Source: Pseudomonas sp. (GTDB taxonomy: Bacteria; Pseudomonadota; Gammaproteobacteria; Pseudomonadales; Pseudomonadaceae). Taken from it: a stretch of 64,000 bases of DNA. The notes below the pieces were generated by a model. It had not been told where the DNA came from, did no database searches, and was given only the letters and a program-made list of their open reading frames with translations. A program made the position numbers and the translations under genes. Below are positions 19,341 to 27,204 of the stretch, in pieces (positions within the stretch are counted from its first letter, which is position 1; the number at the start of each line of letters is the position of its first letter). Where the stretch lies: the NCBI GenBank assembly GCA_030699825.1, contig JAUYKV010000048.1, positions 1 through 64,000 on the forward strand, read 5' to 3'.

Positions 19341-19370
19341 AAGAAGCCCGCTCGAATGAGCGGGCTTCTT
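19341..19370 (-). terminator. Terminator of the OprD-family porin gene
   Basis: AAGAAGCCCGCTC and GAGCGGGCTTCTT make a 13-bp stem with a tetranucleotide loop, 15 bases beyond the porin stop codon on the coding strand. The T run is weak (GCGTTTT). Confidence 0.8.
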
Positions 19371-19384
19371 GTTTGCGCTTGGGT

Positions 19385-20653
19385 TTACAGCAGCGGGATG
19401 GTGTAGGAAACGATCAGGCGGTTCTCGTCGAGTTCGCCGAGCCCGTCGGAGCGCACCGTGGCGTTGCGCCATTTCACGCCGAGGTTCTTCAGTGCGCCTT
19501 CCTGGACGACGTAGCCGATGTCCATGTTGCGCTCCCACTCCTTGCCCTCGGACAGTGCCGAGCCGCGGTCGATGTTGTCACCGCTGATATAGCGGGTCAT
19601 GAAGGTCAGGCCGGGAATGCCGATGGAGGCGAAGTTGAAGTCGTAGCGCGCCTGCCAGGAGGTCTCGTCCTTGTTGGCGAAGTCGCCGATCTGCACGTAG
19701 TTGACCAGGAACGGGTCGGTGCCGTTGAGATAGGCAAAACCGGTGTCGCCGCTCATCTTCTGGTAACCCAGGGCGAAGCTGTGGCCGCTCAGGGCGTAGG
19801 TGAACATGGCGCCGAAGTAGTTGTTGTCGATGTTGCTGCTGCCATCGTCGGTGGTGCGGGCATAGCGCAGGTCGGTCTTCAACGATTGTTTGTCGGCGAT
19901 CGGCAGCACATGCACGACGTTGAAGATGTGCTGCTTGTACAGCTCTTCCAGCTCGCCGTAGTGGTAGCTGGTGGTCAGGTTGTCCTGCCACTTGTAGGAC
20001 AGCCCGGCGAAGTTGAAGTCGTCGCCCTCGCCCTTGCTGGCGGCATTGAAGTTGCGTATGCCGCCCAGAGAATTCAGGCTCAGGTCCTGGAAGTCGCTGG
20101 AGTCGCGCTGGTTGGTTTCCTTCAGCTGGCCCGCGTCGACCGTCAGGCCGGCGATCTCCTGGGAGTTCAGGTGGCCACCGAGGAAATTCTGCGGCAGCAG
20201 GCGCGAGTCGTTGGCGGACACGCTCGGCAGCTTGGGCATCAAGCCTCCGATCTTGAGCACGGTCTTGGAGGCTCTGGCCTTGAAGGTGGCGGTCGCCTCC
20301 GAATATTCGCCCGGACCCTCGTCGCTGAAACTGCTCGGCAGCAGGTTGCTGCCAGCACGATCGTCCGACGAATCGAGCTTCAGGCCCAAGCCGGCATAAG
20401 CGTCCAGGCCGAAGCCGACGGTGCCTTCGGTAAAACCAGACTCGGCTTTGAAGATAAAGCCTTGGGCCCACTCTTCGCGCTTGGATTGCTGCGTTGCCGT
20501 GGTGTGGCGCAAGTCGCGGTTGAAATAGAAGTTGCGCAGCTCCAGGCTGGCTTTGCTGTCTTCGATGAACTCGGCGTAAGCCAGGGATGGCAGGGTGAGG
20601 CTGGCGCCAAGGGTGGCGAGGGCCACTGCTTGGGCGAGGCGCGTCTTACTCAT
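19385..20653 (-). CDS. OprD-family outer-membrane porin
   Basis: A 422-residue outer-membrane channel with a 27-residue signal peptide (cleavage after LPSLAYA). The mature start, EFIEDSKASLELRNFYFNRD, is the strongly conserved OprD N-terminus. The C-terminal end (ENRLIVSYTIPLL) is a beta strand closing the barrel. OprD-family channels take up basic amino acids or small carboxylates. The substrate of this member cannot be read from sequence; gene order suggests the PAO1 OpdQ position. The coding strand has GGAGACAATAAT before the ATG. The 345-base gap upstream (20654-20998) should contain its promoter, but I see no clear boxes. Confidence 0.92.
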   Translation of the reverse strand: MSKTRLAQAVALATLGASLTLPSLAYAEFIEDSKASLELRNFYFNRDLRHTTATQQSKREEWAQGFIFKAESGFTEGTVGFGLDAYAGLGLKLDSSDDRAGSNLLPSSFSDEGPGEYSEATATFKARASKTVLKIGGLMPKLPSVSANDSRLLPQNFLGGHLNSQEIAGLTVDAGQLKETNQRDSSDFQDLSLNSLGGIRNFNAASKGEGDDFNFAGLSYKWQDNLTTSYHYGELEELYKQHIFNVVHVLPIADKQSLKTDLRYARTTDDGSSNIDNNYFGAMFTYALSGHSFALGYQKMSGDTGFAYLNGTDPFLVNYVQIGDFANKDETSWQARYDFNFASIGIPGLTFMTRYISGDNIDRGSALSEGKEWERNMDIGYVVQEGALKNLGVKWRNATVRSDGLGELDENRLIVSYTIPLL

Positions 20654-20998
20654 TATTATTGTCTCCAGGGTGGTGTGCGGACCGGCTCGTGACCGACCTG
20701 TTACGGCGCAGTGGAATAAACCACGCGCGCGTCGGACTGGCCTTTAGACTTTAGTCGCCATGCTTTATGTATCAGGGAGTTACGCGTGACTGCCGAGTCT
20801 GTAATGGATGATCTAGCGCGCATCCACGGGCTTGGCGTCACGACTTGGTGCCACGGTTGTGGTCGTTGCTGAGAGGTTGACTCGCGCCGTTTGCAGCGGA
20901 TGGCCCGCACGCCGCTGGTCGGCCAGTGCCCGCTGCCTGCTCAAGTTAGCCTGTTCGCGGCCGTCAACCGGCTAGCTATCTTGCTCTGGTACCTCGTC

Positions 20999-22147
20999 AT
21001 GACCCCTCTGACCCCTCTGACCCCGCTCGCATCGTCTGCCTCACGTTCGTCACTGCCGAACCCTCCGCCAGCCATGCGCAATGCGGCCGATGCGCAGCAG
21101 ACGCTGGCCAATCGACTGGCTGCGCGTCTCGGTCTGGAGCCGGGTGCGTTGAATGGCAAGCGCGATGCCTTCAGCCCGGAAAAGGTCGCCTCGGCGGTTC
21201 TCGGCTTTATCGAGCAACGTCTGCACCGCGAGGCGGCCGCCGGCGCCGATCCAGCCAAGCTGCAAGGGTTAATGACCCAGGCGCGCGATGGGGTGGAGAA
21301 GGGCTTTGCCGAGGCGCGCAAGATTCTCGATGGCATGGGGGTGTTGCAAGGCAAGGTGGCGGCGGATATCGACGACAGCTACCAGCGCATCCAGGAGGGT
21401 CTGGGCGATCTCGGCAAGCGTTTCGATCCGGCCGCCCTGGAAGCCGCCGGCAGTACCCCCGTCGCGGCTTCCAGCGAGCGCTTCGCCGCCGTCGCGCAGA
21501 CCTTCGAGATGGCGGTGACCACCCGCGATGGCGATCGCCTGCGCATCTCGGTCGCCCAGGCGTCGGCCAACTGGTCGCACTCCCGGGTTGCAGCCACCAG
21601 CAACGGCGGTGTTGTTGCGCTGGTTGCCAGCAGTCAGTCCGGCAGCGTGCAGATCGGCGCCTGGCAGGTCAGCGTCGAAGGCGAGCTGGACGAACAGGAG
21701 CGCGCGGCCCTGGACAAGCTTTTCGCTCAGGTGCAGGACCTCTCCGCCAAGTTTTATGCCGGCGACCTGACGGGCGCTTTCGATCGCGCCATGGCGCTGG
21801 AGCTGGATGGCGAACAGCTGGCCTCGATGTCCCTGCGCCTGACCCAGAGCAACGTGCGCCAGGCCAGCGACGCCTACAGCGCCGTGGCCGGGCAGGGCGG
21901 TCAGGCGGCCAGCGCGGTCAACCCGTCGCTGATTGATTATGCCAAGGGCCTGTTCGAGGCATTGCACAACGTCAATGGCCTGCTTGAGAGCGGTCGCGGC
22001 GGTTTGCAGGAACTGCTCGAGGGCGGCTTTGCTTTGGATCCACGCCTCGACATGGCCCGCCTGGAAAAGGCCGAACGGCTTAACAGCCGCTTGCTCGATG
22101 GTCTGCAAGGCCTGCTCGACCCTGTCGCGGGGCCGGCTATCACCTGA
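20999..22147 (+). CDS. DUF5610-type conserved protein
   Basis: A 382-residue soluble protein, rich in Ala and Gln, with no signal peptide or membrane segment. A conserved N-terminal helical domain (about residues 40-150, ADAQQTLANRLAARLGLEPG) resembles DUF5610 proteins of Pseudomonas. A beta-containing middle part (TFEMAVTTRDGDRLRISV) is followed by a helical C-terminus. The function is not known to me. The ATG at 20999 is followed by a short tandem repeat (ACCCCTCTG twice plus part) encoding TPLTPLTPL, so the exact start is uncertain. Element C begins immediately after its TGA. Confidence 0.65.
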   Translation: MTPLTPLTPLASSASRSSLPNPPPAMRNAADAQQTLANRLAARLGLEPGALNGKRDAFSPEKVASAVLGFIEQRLHREAAAGADPAKLQGLMTQARDGVEKGFAEARKILDGMGVLQGKVAADIDDSYQRIQEGLGDLGKRFDPAALEAAGSTPVAASSERFAAVAQTFEMAVTTRDGDRLRISVAQASANWSHSRVAATSNGGVVALVASSQSGSVQIGAWQVSVEGELDEQERAALDKLFAQVQDLSAKFYAGDLTGAFDRAMALELDGEQLASMSLRLTQSNVRQASDAYSAVAGQGGQAASAVNPSLIDYAKGLFEALHNVNGLLESGRGGLQELLEGGFALDPRLDMARLEKAERLNSRLLDGLQGLLDPVAGPAIT

Positions 22148-22400
22148 AAGGTTGTGAAAAAACTCGCCTACTGTGACCATCTGCAAACGCGCGCCGTGCA
22201 CCATGGTTCGCGGCGCGGCACAAAAGCCGGCGGGCTGTCGCTACGCTCCGAGGCCGCCCTGTCCGCAGGCAGTACAGCATGGTTCGTTAGTGCGGCATAG
22301 AAGCCAGCGGGTTGTCGCTGTGCGAGCGGAACGCTGCGACCTCTTGTCGCAAATGCCTGGTGGCGGTCTTTTTCGTACCCCTTTTCCGCCCCCCTTGAAA
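22148..22400. repeat. Terminal-inverted-repeat element, copy C (right end lost)
   Basis: AAGGTTGTGAAAAAACTCGC at 22148-22167, followed by CTACTGTGACC, is the left end of the family. It is followed by two partial copies of the internal module (GGGCTGTCGCTACGCTCCGA and GGGTTGTCGCTGTGCGAGCG). The right inverted end is missing. At 22388-22406 a C6/G5 hairpin (CCCCCTTGAAAGGGGG) lies before the next gene. The element starts directly at the TGA of the DUF5610-type gene. No gene is visible in this gap. Confidence 0.65.
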
Positions 22401-22474
22401 GGGGGTTGAGGATGTCGCAGCTTACGCCCGCAGGACTCGGTGTTAGACTGCAAAACCCGTATGGAGGTCTGTGG

Positions 22475-22711
22475 ATGCTCCCTGAATGCCAACTGTTCGG
22501 CACCCTTGGCTGTCATTTATGTGATGTGGCCGAAGCGATGCTGATGCCTTTTGTTGAACATGGTTTGCTGGTCGAACTGATCGACATCGTCGAGCGCGAA
22601 GACTGGGTCGAGCGCTATGCCCTGCGCATCCCCGTATTGCGTCGTTGCGATACCGGTGCCGAACTCAACTGGCCGTTCGAGGCCGAACAGGTTGTAGAGT
22701 TCCTGCGTTGA
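22475..22711 (+). CDS. Glutaredoxin-like (DUF836) thioredoxin-fold protein
   Basis: A 78-residue protein with the motif LFGTLGCHLCDVAEAML near the N-terminus, in which CHLC is the CxxC redox centre, and a later IPVL cis-proline motif. This is the compact DUF836 glutaredoxin-like fold. The redox partner is unknown. GGAGGTCTGTGG precedes the ATG at 22475, which is why I prefer it over upstream in-frame codons. Its TGA overlaps the first bases of element D. Confidence 0.85.
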   Translation: MLPECQLFGTLGCHLCDVAEAMLMPFVEHGLLVELIDIVEREDWVERYALRIPVLRRCDTGAELNWPFEAEQVVEFLR

Positions 22712-22775
22712 GCGTTTGTGAAAAAACTCCCGGCTACCGCGAACGCCTGAAGGCGCTCAATATTTTCACAACCTC
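22710..22775. repeat. Minimal terminal-inverted-repeat element, copy D (66 bp)
   Basis: GAGCGTTTGTGAAAAAACTC (22710-22729) and CAATATTTTCACAACCTC (22758-22775) are the two inverted ends with only about 30 bases between them, including a small CGCCTGAAGGCG hairpin. This is the shortest intact copy and shows the ends best. Its first two bases are the last two of the TGA stop codon of the glutaredoxin-like gene. Confidence 0.75.
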
Positions 22776-22972
22776 TAAGTATTCAGTTCCGGCGCTCTCG
22801 GCCGATAAGGGTTCAACTTGTCCTGATTACGCACTTTGCTGCGCGCCTCGGCCGGTTTGTAGCTGGGCCCTGTGCGTAAGCCGAATGCAATCCAGGCGCA
22901 GCTTGCCGGTGCTGAAGTTCTCCCGGATTGCATCCGGCTACAAGAAACGATTCGTTTGCCTTGCGTGAACAC
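22775..22972 (-). pseudogene. Possible remnant coding sequence (uncertain)
   Basis: An open frame of 65 codons on the minus strand ends with a polar, protein-like tail (KPAEARSKVRNQDKLNPYRP). Its TAG stop codon straddles the edge of element D. It has no ribosome binding site and a start that cannot be supported, and I do not recognise it. It may be the 3' end of an older gene or a chance frame. The remainder of this 405-base gap (22712-23116) holds element D and a possible sigma-28 promoter. Confidence 0.2.
22782..22808 (+). promoter_or_regulatory. Sigma-28 (FliA) promoter candidate upstream of the first cheV
   Basis: GCCGATAA (22801-22808) is a perfect FliA -10 box. At the ideal 11-base spacing, TTCAGTTC (22782-22789) matches five of eight positions of the -35 consensus TAAAGTTT. 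It faces cheV but lies about 310 bases before its start. FliA control of chemotaxis genes is common in Pseudomonas. Confidence 0.35.
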
Positions 22973-23116
22973 GATTGGCTCGGTGTGGTGCCTTGATCGC
23001 TACGCAGGCAATCGCTGAGTCGGCTAGGTCACCAGGTGATTTTTTATCGGATGGATCAGGCTCAACTGTTAGGCTTTGAACATGTTCGGGCCTGAATTCG
23101 AAGCGGAGGGTGGTTG

Positions 23117-24001
23117 ATGAGTGTGGTGCTGGGGGATGCGTTATCGCTGCTGTTGTTCCGTTTGCACAGTGGCCGGTTGTTGGGCATCAACCTGCTCAAG
23201 GTCAAGGAGATCGTGCCCTGTCCGGCATTGACCAAACTGCCCAATCGGCATCCCCATGTGCGCGGCGTGGCAAGCCTGCGCGGTGCATCCTTGATCGTGG
23301 TCGACCTGGCGCGGGCAATTGGCGAGCGTGGCGAGACTGACAGCCGGGATGGGTGTCTGATCGTCACCGAACTGAGCCGTTCGCGGCAGGGGCTGCATGT
23401 GCAAAGTGTCGAGCGCATCGTCCAGTGCTCTACCAGCGACGTGCGTCCGCCACCGGCCGGCACCGGGGTGAGAGCCTTTATCACCGGGGTGACCCAGATC
23501 GATGGCGCCATCGTGCAGATTCTCGACATCGAGAAAGTCTTGCACGAGATCGCTCCCGCGCTCCCGGAGGAGGTCGATGAGCAGTTGCTTACGGAGACCG
23601 AGCGTAATCTGTTGCGTGGTCGTCGCGTCCTGGTGGTGGACGACTCCCACGTGGCCTTGCAGCAGACCCTGGCCACCTTGCGCAAGCTCGATCTGGAGTG
23701 CCAGGCGGTGAGAAGCGCCGCCAGTGCGCTGGACGTGTTGCTCGCCCAGCACCAGGCCGGCCTGCCGATTGAAGTCCTGGTCTCGGATATCGAAATGCCG
23801 GAGATGGACGGTTACAGCCTGGTTCGGGAAATCCGTCAGCGCAGCGACATCGGCCAGACCTATGTGCTGCTGCATACCTCGCTGGACAGCACCATGAACA
23901 CCGAAAAGGCCCGTTCGGTAGGCGCCAACGATGTGCTCACCAAGTTTTCCACGGTGGACTTGAGCAAGGCGCTACTGCACGCGTTTCAAAGCCTTGCCTG
24001 A
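23117..24001 (+). CDS. cheV: CheV-type chemotaxis coupling protein (CheW-receiver fusion), first copy
   Basis: A 294-residue fusion of a CheW domain (residues about 5-150, with LGINLLKVKEIV and HVRGVASLRGASLIVVDLA) and a response-regulator receiver domain (about 170-290). The acidic pocket is present (VVDDS), with the phospho-acceptor Asp in VSDIEMPEMDG and a conserved Lys near the end (LTKF). CheV couples chemoreceptors to CheA and tunes the signal by phosphorylation. GGAGGG lies before the start, which is ATG 23117. It stands alone between element D and a terminator. It is clearly diverged from the second CheV at 36.9 kb. Confidence 0.9.
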   Translation: MSVVLGDALSLLLFRLHSGRLLGINLLKVKEIVPCPALTKLPNRHPHVRGVASLRGASLIVVDLARAIGERGETDSRDGCLIVTELSRSRQGLHVQSVERIVQCSTSDVRPPPAGTGVRAFITGVTQIDGAIVQILDIEKVLHEIAPALPEEVDEQLLTETERNLLRGRRVLVVDDSHVALQQTLATLRKLDLECQAVRSAASALDVLLAQHQAGLPIEVLVSDIEMPEMDGYSLVREIRQRSDIGQTYVLLHTSLDSTMNTEKARSVGANDVLTKFSTVDLSKALLHAFQSLA

Positions 24002-24043
24002 GCGGGCGGAGGCGCCAGGCCTGGATGCCTGGGTCGAGCAAAT

Positions 24044-24078
24044 AAAAACGCACGCCGGGTCTGCTGGGGTGCGTTTTT
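24044..24078 (+). terminator. Terminator after the first cheV
   Basis: AAAAACGCAC and GTGCGTTTTT flank a 15-base loop, ending in a T run, 43 bases after the cheV stop codon. Because of the A run on the left it can also work leftward, ending transcripts from the tRNA side. Confidence 0.8.
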
Positions 24079-24103
24079 ATGGGCGGTGGTGTTTTCGAAG
24101 GGC

Positions 24104-24131
24104 AAAACAAAGCCCGCACGAGGCGGGCTTG
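24104..24131 (-). terminator. Terminator of tRNA-Pro
   Basis: On the minus strand, CAAGCCCGCCTCGTGCGGGC followed by TTTGTTTTG makes a strong GC stem with a T-rich tail, 48 bases beyond the 3' end of the tRNA. Confidence 0.85.
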
Positions 24132-24178
24132 GTTTAATTTGTTTCAGCACCTGCACGAGGCAGATTGAAACTGGGAAT

Positions 24179-24255
24179 TGGTCGGAGAGACAGGATTCGA
24201 ACCTGCGACCTTCTCGTCCCGAACGAGACGCGCTACCGAGCTGCGCTACACTCCG
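24179..24255 (-). tRNA. tRNA-Pro (anticodon CGG)
   Basis: Read on the minus strand, this 77-base segment folds into a complete cloverleaf. The acceptor stem is CGGAGTG/CTCTCCG-like with an encoded CCA end. The D arm is GCGCAGCTCGGTAGCGC, and the anticodon stem TCTCG/CGAGA holds the loop TTCGGGA, so the anticodon is CGG. The T arm contains GGTTCGAATCC. It reads proline codon CCG, which is frequent in this GC-rich genome. It matches E. coli proK closely in the anticodon loop. Confidence 0.97.
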
Positions 24256-24371
24256 AATAATTCGAATTGTACTGAAAAAGTTTTGTTGCACAAGGGCTTA
24301 GGCCGATATTTTTTCGAGCGGGAATACCGTTCCAGCAATTTTTCGGCCGGCCGCCTGAGCGCAGGCTGTGC

Positions 24372-24593
24372 TTACAGCTCCTCGATGGTCCGCACTTGAT
24401 CCTTGTTGACCTTGGCGCGGTTACCGTCGAGTTGTTCGAATTCGTAGAAGCCCGATTCGTCATCGAATGCCGGGGTGTCGATGGCCTGGATTTCACGGCC
24501 ATCGTTCAGCGTGATGACCGATGGCGATGCGCAACCTGCTAGTGCGGCTAGGCCCAGGGCGAGCAGGAATGCGGGAAAAGTCCGCTGAGTCAT
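24372..24593 (-). CDS. YgdI/YgdR family lipoprotein
   Basis: A 73-residue lipoprotein. The signal peptide ends in the lipobox LAGC (Cys21), so the mature protein of about 53 residues is lipid-anchored. The mature part (VITLNDGREIQAIDTPAFDD, then FEQLDGNRAKVNKDQVRTIEEL) is the SH3-like YgdI/YgdR domain. The function is unknown. The ATG at 24593 gives the standard lipoprotein signal peptide. It lies upstream of tRNA-Pro on the same strand. Confidence 0.9.
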   Translation of the reverse strand: MTQRTFPAFLLALGLAALAGCASPSVITLNDGREIQAIDTPAFDDESGFYEFEQLDGNRAKVNKDQVRTIEEL

Positions 24594-24692
24594 GACGTGT
24601 TTCCTTATGTTTGTAGGGGCTGTTTGCTTTGTCTCAGACGGGATATGGGCGGCCAAGTTCAGTGCTCTTAGGGTGTGAAAAACGCTCAGCGC

Positions 24693-25277
24693 TTATTCGC
24701 TGATCTGCGCGAGCAGTTCCGGGGTGTTCAGGTTGGCCAGGCGCGGGTCGTTGGGCGGGAAAATAACGGCAACGGGATCATGCCGGCAGAGCCAGCGTTG
24801 CGGGCTGCGTTCTCCGGCCAGCCATGCCTGTTCGAGTGCGCTGCCCAGGGTTTTGGGGATCAGGCTGAACAAGGGCTCCCAGAAGTCGCCTTGACGCAGC
24901 ATGACCGGTCGGCTGCCGGCCTTGCCCAGTAATGCCTCGAGCAAGGCGCGGTCGAGCAGGGGCGTATCGCACGGCAGCACCAGCAAATAGTCGTGACGGG
25001 CTGCTTGCAGGCCCGCGCGGATGCCGGCCAGCGGGCCTCGGAAGTGCTCGTCGTCGTCGCTGATCAGGCGGTCGGCAAAGGGCTTGTAGCGTTCGCTGTT
25101 GCGGTTGCAGGAGATGATCAGGTCGTCGCTGAGCGGTCGTACCAGGTCATGCAGCCAGGCGACCAGCGGGCGGCCCCGCCACTCGATCAGGCCCTTGTCA
25201 CGGCCGCCCATGCGTTGCCCGCGGCCACCGCACAACAGCAGGACCGAACAGCTCGGCAGAACAGGAGTAGCGGGCAT
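24693..25277 (-). CDS. mobA: Molybdenum cofactor guanylyltransferase MobA
   Basis: A 194-residue nucleotidyltransferase that attaches GMP to molybdopterin to form the bis-MGD cofactor of enzymes such as nitrate reductase. The GTP-binding signature [20 protein letters not shown] is at the N-terminus, and [18 protein letters not shown] is the metal/substrate motif. I chose the ATG at 25277, which has GGAGG upstream on the coding strand, rather than the in-frame ATG at 25313. It is divergent from moaB with 68 bases between the starts. A lone repeat end (GGGTGTGAAAAACGC, 24671-24685) lies just past its stop. Confidence 0.93.
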   Translation of the reverse strand: MPATPVLPSCSVLLLCGGRGQRMGGRDKGLIEWRGRPLVAWLHDLVRPLSDDLIISCNRNSERYKPFADRLISDDDEHFRGPLAGIRAGLQAARHDYLLVLPCDTPLLDRALLEALLGKAGSRPVMLRQGDFWEPLFSLIPKTLGSALEQAWLAGERSPQRWLCRHDPVAVIFPPNDPRLANLNTPELLAQISE

Positions 25278-25345
25278 GGCAGAGCCTCCAGGGGTGGGCT
25301 TGTGATATAACATCGCGCACTCTCTCAGACAACTGGAAGCCTGTC

Positions 25346-25885
25346 ATGAACCACAAGGCCGAGGCACAATTCGTGCCGTTGAATATCGCCGTGCTGACCG
25401 TTAGCGACACCCGTACCCAGGAAACCGACACCTCCGGTCAGCTGTTTGTCGACCGTCTACAGACGGCTGGACATGCCCTGGCGGCAAGGGTGTTGCTCAA
25501 GGACGATTTGTACAAGATCCGCGCTCAGGTCGCGACCTGGATCGCCGACGACAGCGTGCAGGTGGTGCTGATCACCGGTGGTACCGGCTTCACCGGCCGC
25601 GACAGTACTCCGGAAGCCGTAACCTGCCTGCTGGACAAGCAGGTGGACGGTTTCGGCGAGCTGTTCCGGCAGATTTCCGCGGTCGATATCGGCACCTCGA
25701 CCATTCAGTCGCGCGCCCTGGCCGGCATGGCCAATGGCACCCTGGTGTGCTGCCTGCCGGGTTCGACCAACGCCTGTCGCACTGCCTGGGATGGCATTCT
25801 CGCCGAGCAGCTGGATGCCCGCCATGGTCCCTGCAACTTTGTTGCTCATCTGAACCAGGCGGCCGCCTGCGAGAGCCGCGGATGA
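25346..25885 (+). CDS. moaB: Molybdopterin adenylyltransferase MoaB
   Basis: A 179-residue MoaB/Mog-type enzyme that adenylylates molybdopterin before metal insertion. The signature GGTGFTGRDSTPEAV is clear, as is the LTVSDTRTQETDTSG N-terminal motif. Its stop codon overlaps the moeA ATG (25882-25885), so the two are translationally coupled. It is divergent from mobA, which makes this a compact cofactor locus. Confidence 0.93.
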   Translation: MNHKAEAQFVPLNIAVLTVSDTRTQETDTSGQLFVDRLQTAGHALAARVLLKDDLYKIRAQVATWIADDSVQVVLITGGTGFTGRDSTPEAVTCLLDKQVDGFGELFRQISAVDIGTSTIQSRALAGMANGTLVCCLPGSTNACRTAWDGILAEQLDARHGPCNFVAHLNQAAACESRG

Positions 25886-27096
25886 GTGGCTGCGAGCAGC
25901 CCGGCCTGCTGCCGGTCGAGGCGGCGCTGCAGCGCTTGCTGGCCCTGGCCGAGACGATGCCGATCACTGACAACGAGCGGGTCAGCCTGGCTGACGCCGA
26001 TGGTCGGGTGCTGGCCGAGCCGCTGATTGCCGGGCTGGACTTGCCGCCCTGGGCCAATAGCGCGATGGACGGTTATACCCTGTGCCTGGCCGACTGGACG
26101 GGCGAGCCGCTGACGGTCAGCCAGCGCATCCAGGCCGGTAACGCGCCGCCTCCGCTACGACCCGGTAGCTGCGCACGGATCTTCACCGGTGCGCCGCTGC
26201 CGGCGGGTGCCGATACGGTGGAAATGCAGGAAAACGCGGTGGTCGAGGCGGATGGCCGGATACGTTTCAGCCAGCCGTTGCGGCTCGGCCAGAACGTTCG
26301 GCCCCAGGGCCAGGAAACCCGTGTCGGCGAGCATTTGTTGCCGGCGGGGACGCGTCTCGGCCCGATCGAACTGGGCCTGGCGGCTTCGCTGGGGGTCGCC
26401 GAATTGAGCGTGCGCCGGCGGCTGCGGGTGGCGGTGCTGTCCACCGGCGACGAGCTGGTCGAGCCGGGTTTGCCGCTGGGGCCGGGGCAGATCTACAACA
26501 GCAACCGCCGCCTGCTGATGGCCTGGCTGCAGCGCCTCGGCTGCGCGGTGGTGGATGGCGGCATTCTCGCCGACGACCTGGAACTGACCCGTGCGGCCTT
26601 GACTGCGCTGAGCGATGTCGACCTGATCCTGTCCACCGGCGGAGTGTCGGTGGGCGAGGCGGATTTTCTCGGTGTGGCGCTGCGCGAAGAGGGCGAGCTG
26701 GCCTTCTGGAAGCTGGCAATCAAACCGGGCAAGCCGCTGACCTGCGGGCAGTTCCGGGGTGTGCCGGTGATCGGTCTGCCGGGCAACCCGGGCTCGACCC
26801 TGGTGACCTTCGGTCTGCTGGCGCGCCCCTATCTGCTGCGGCGCATGGGCGTGCAGCGGGTCGATCCGCTGGGTTTTGCGCTGCCGGCCGGTTTCGCCTG
26901 GAACAAGCCGGGCAAGCGCCGCGAGTACCTGCGTGCGCGTCTGGAAAATGGCCGGGTGGTGCTGCACCCCAACCAGAGTTCCGGCGTATTGCGCAGCGCC
27001 GCCTGGGCCGAGGGGCTGGCTGAGGTGCTGGAAGGCACGACCCTGGCCGAGGGCGACAGCCTGCGCTTTATCCCGCTGAGCGAGATTCTCGGTTAA
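25882..27096 (+). CDS. moeA: Molybdopterin molybdenumtransferase MoeA
   Basis: A 404-residue MoeA that inserts molybdate into adenylylated molybdopterin. The domains appear in order: the N-terminal region with LPPWANSAMDGY, the MoCF-binding domain (LSTGDELVEPG, later LSTGGVSVGEADFL), the conserved KPGKPLTCGQFRGVPVIGLPGNPGS and the C-terminal domain IV. The start ATG at 25882 overlaps the moaB stop; the frame is open further upstream but only inside moaB. Confidence 0.95.
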   Translation: MSGCEQPGLLPVEAALQRLLALAETMPITDNERVSLADADGRVLAEPLIAGLDLPPWANSAMDGYTLCLADWTGEPLTVSQRIQAGNAPPPLRPGSCARIFTGAPLPAGADTVEMQENAVVEADGRIRFSQPLRLGQNVRPQGQETRVGEHLLPAGTRLGPIELGLAASLGVAELSVRRRLRVAVLSTGDELVEPGLPLGPGQIYNSNRRLLMAWLQRLGCAVVDGGILADDLELTRAALTALSDVDLILSTGGVSVGEADFLGVALREEGELAFWKLAIKPGKPLTCGQFRGVPVIGLPGNPGSTLVTFGLLARPYLLRRMGVQRVDPLGFALPAGFAWNKPGKRREYLRARLENGRVVLHPNQSSGVLRSAAWAEGLAEVLEGTTLAEGDSLRFIPLSEILG

Positions 27097-27172
27097 AGCT
27101 GGGCAGGATGGGGGAGTTTGCGATCCCCATCATCGCCCTCAGCAGGGGGATCGCGGTGCTCAAGCCGACAGC

Positions 27173-27204
27173 ATGGGTATCGCTTCGCTCAACCCATCCT
27201 ACGC
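27173..27204. repeat. Common Pseudomonas intergenic repeat
   Basis: ATGGGTATCGCTTCGCTCAA followed by CCCATCCTACGC is an imperfect inverted repeat of a type I know from many Pseudomonas intergenic regions. A related piece (GATGGGGGAGTTTGCGATCC, 27109-27128) lies just before it. The TAG stop codon of the leftward AraC gene (27199-27201) falls inside it, within CCTACGC. Confidence 0.55.

Noticed and set aside
19241-20692. 483-codon plus-strand frame over the porin gene
   Set aside because: The minus-strand porin has a signal peptide and conserved OprD start; the plus-strand frame is its shadow.
22388-22406. C-run/G-run hairpin (CCCCCTTGAAAGGGGG) as a terminator
   Set aside because: No T run follows, and it lies 70 bases before the next start codon in a repeat-derived stretch; more likely part of the element remnant.
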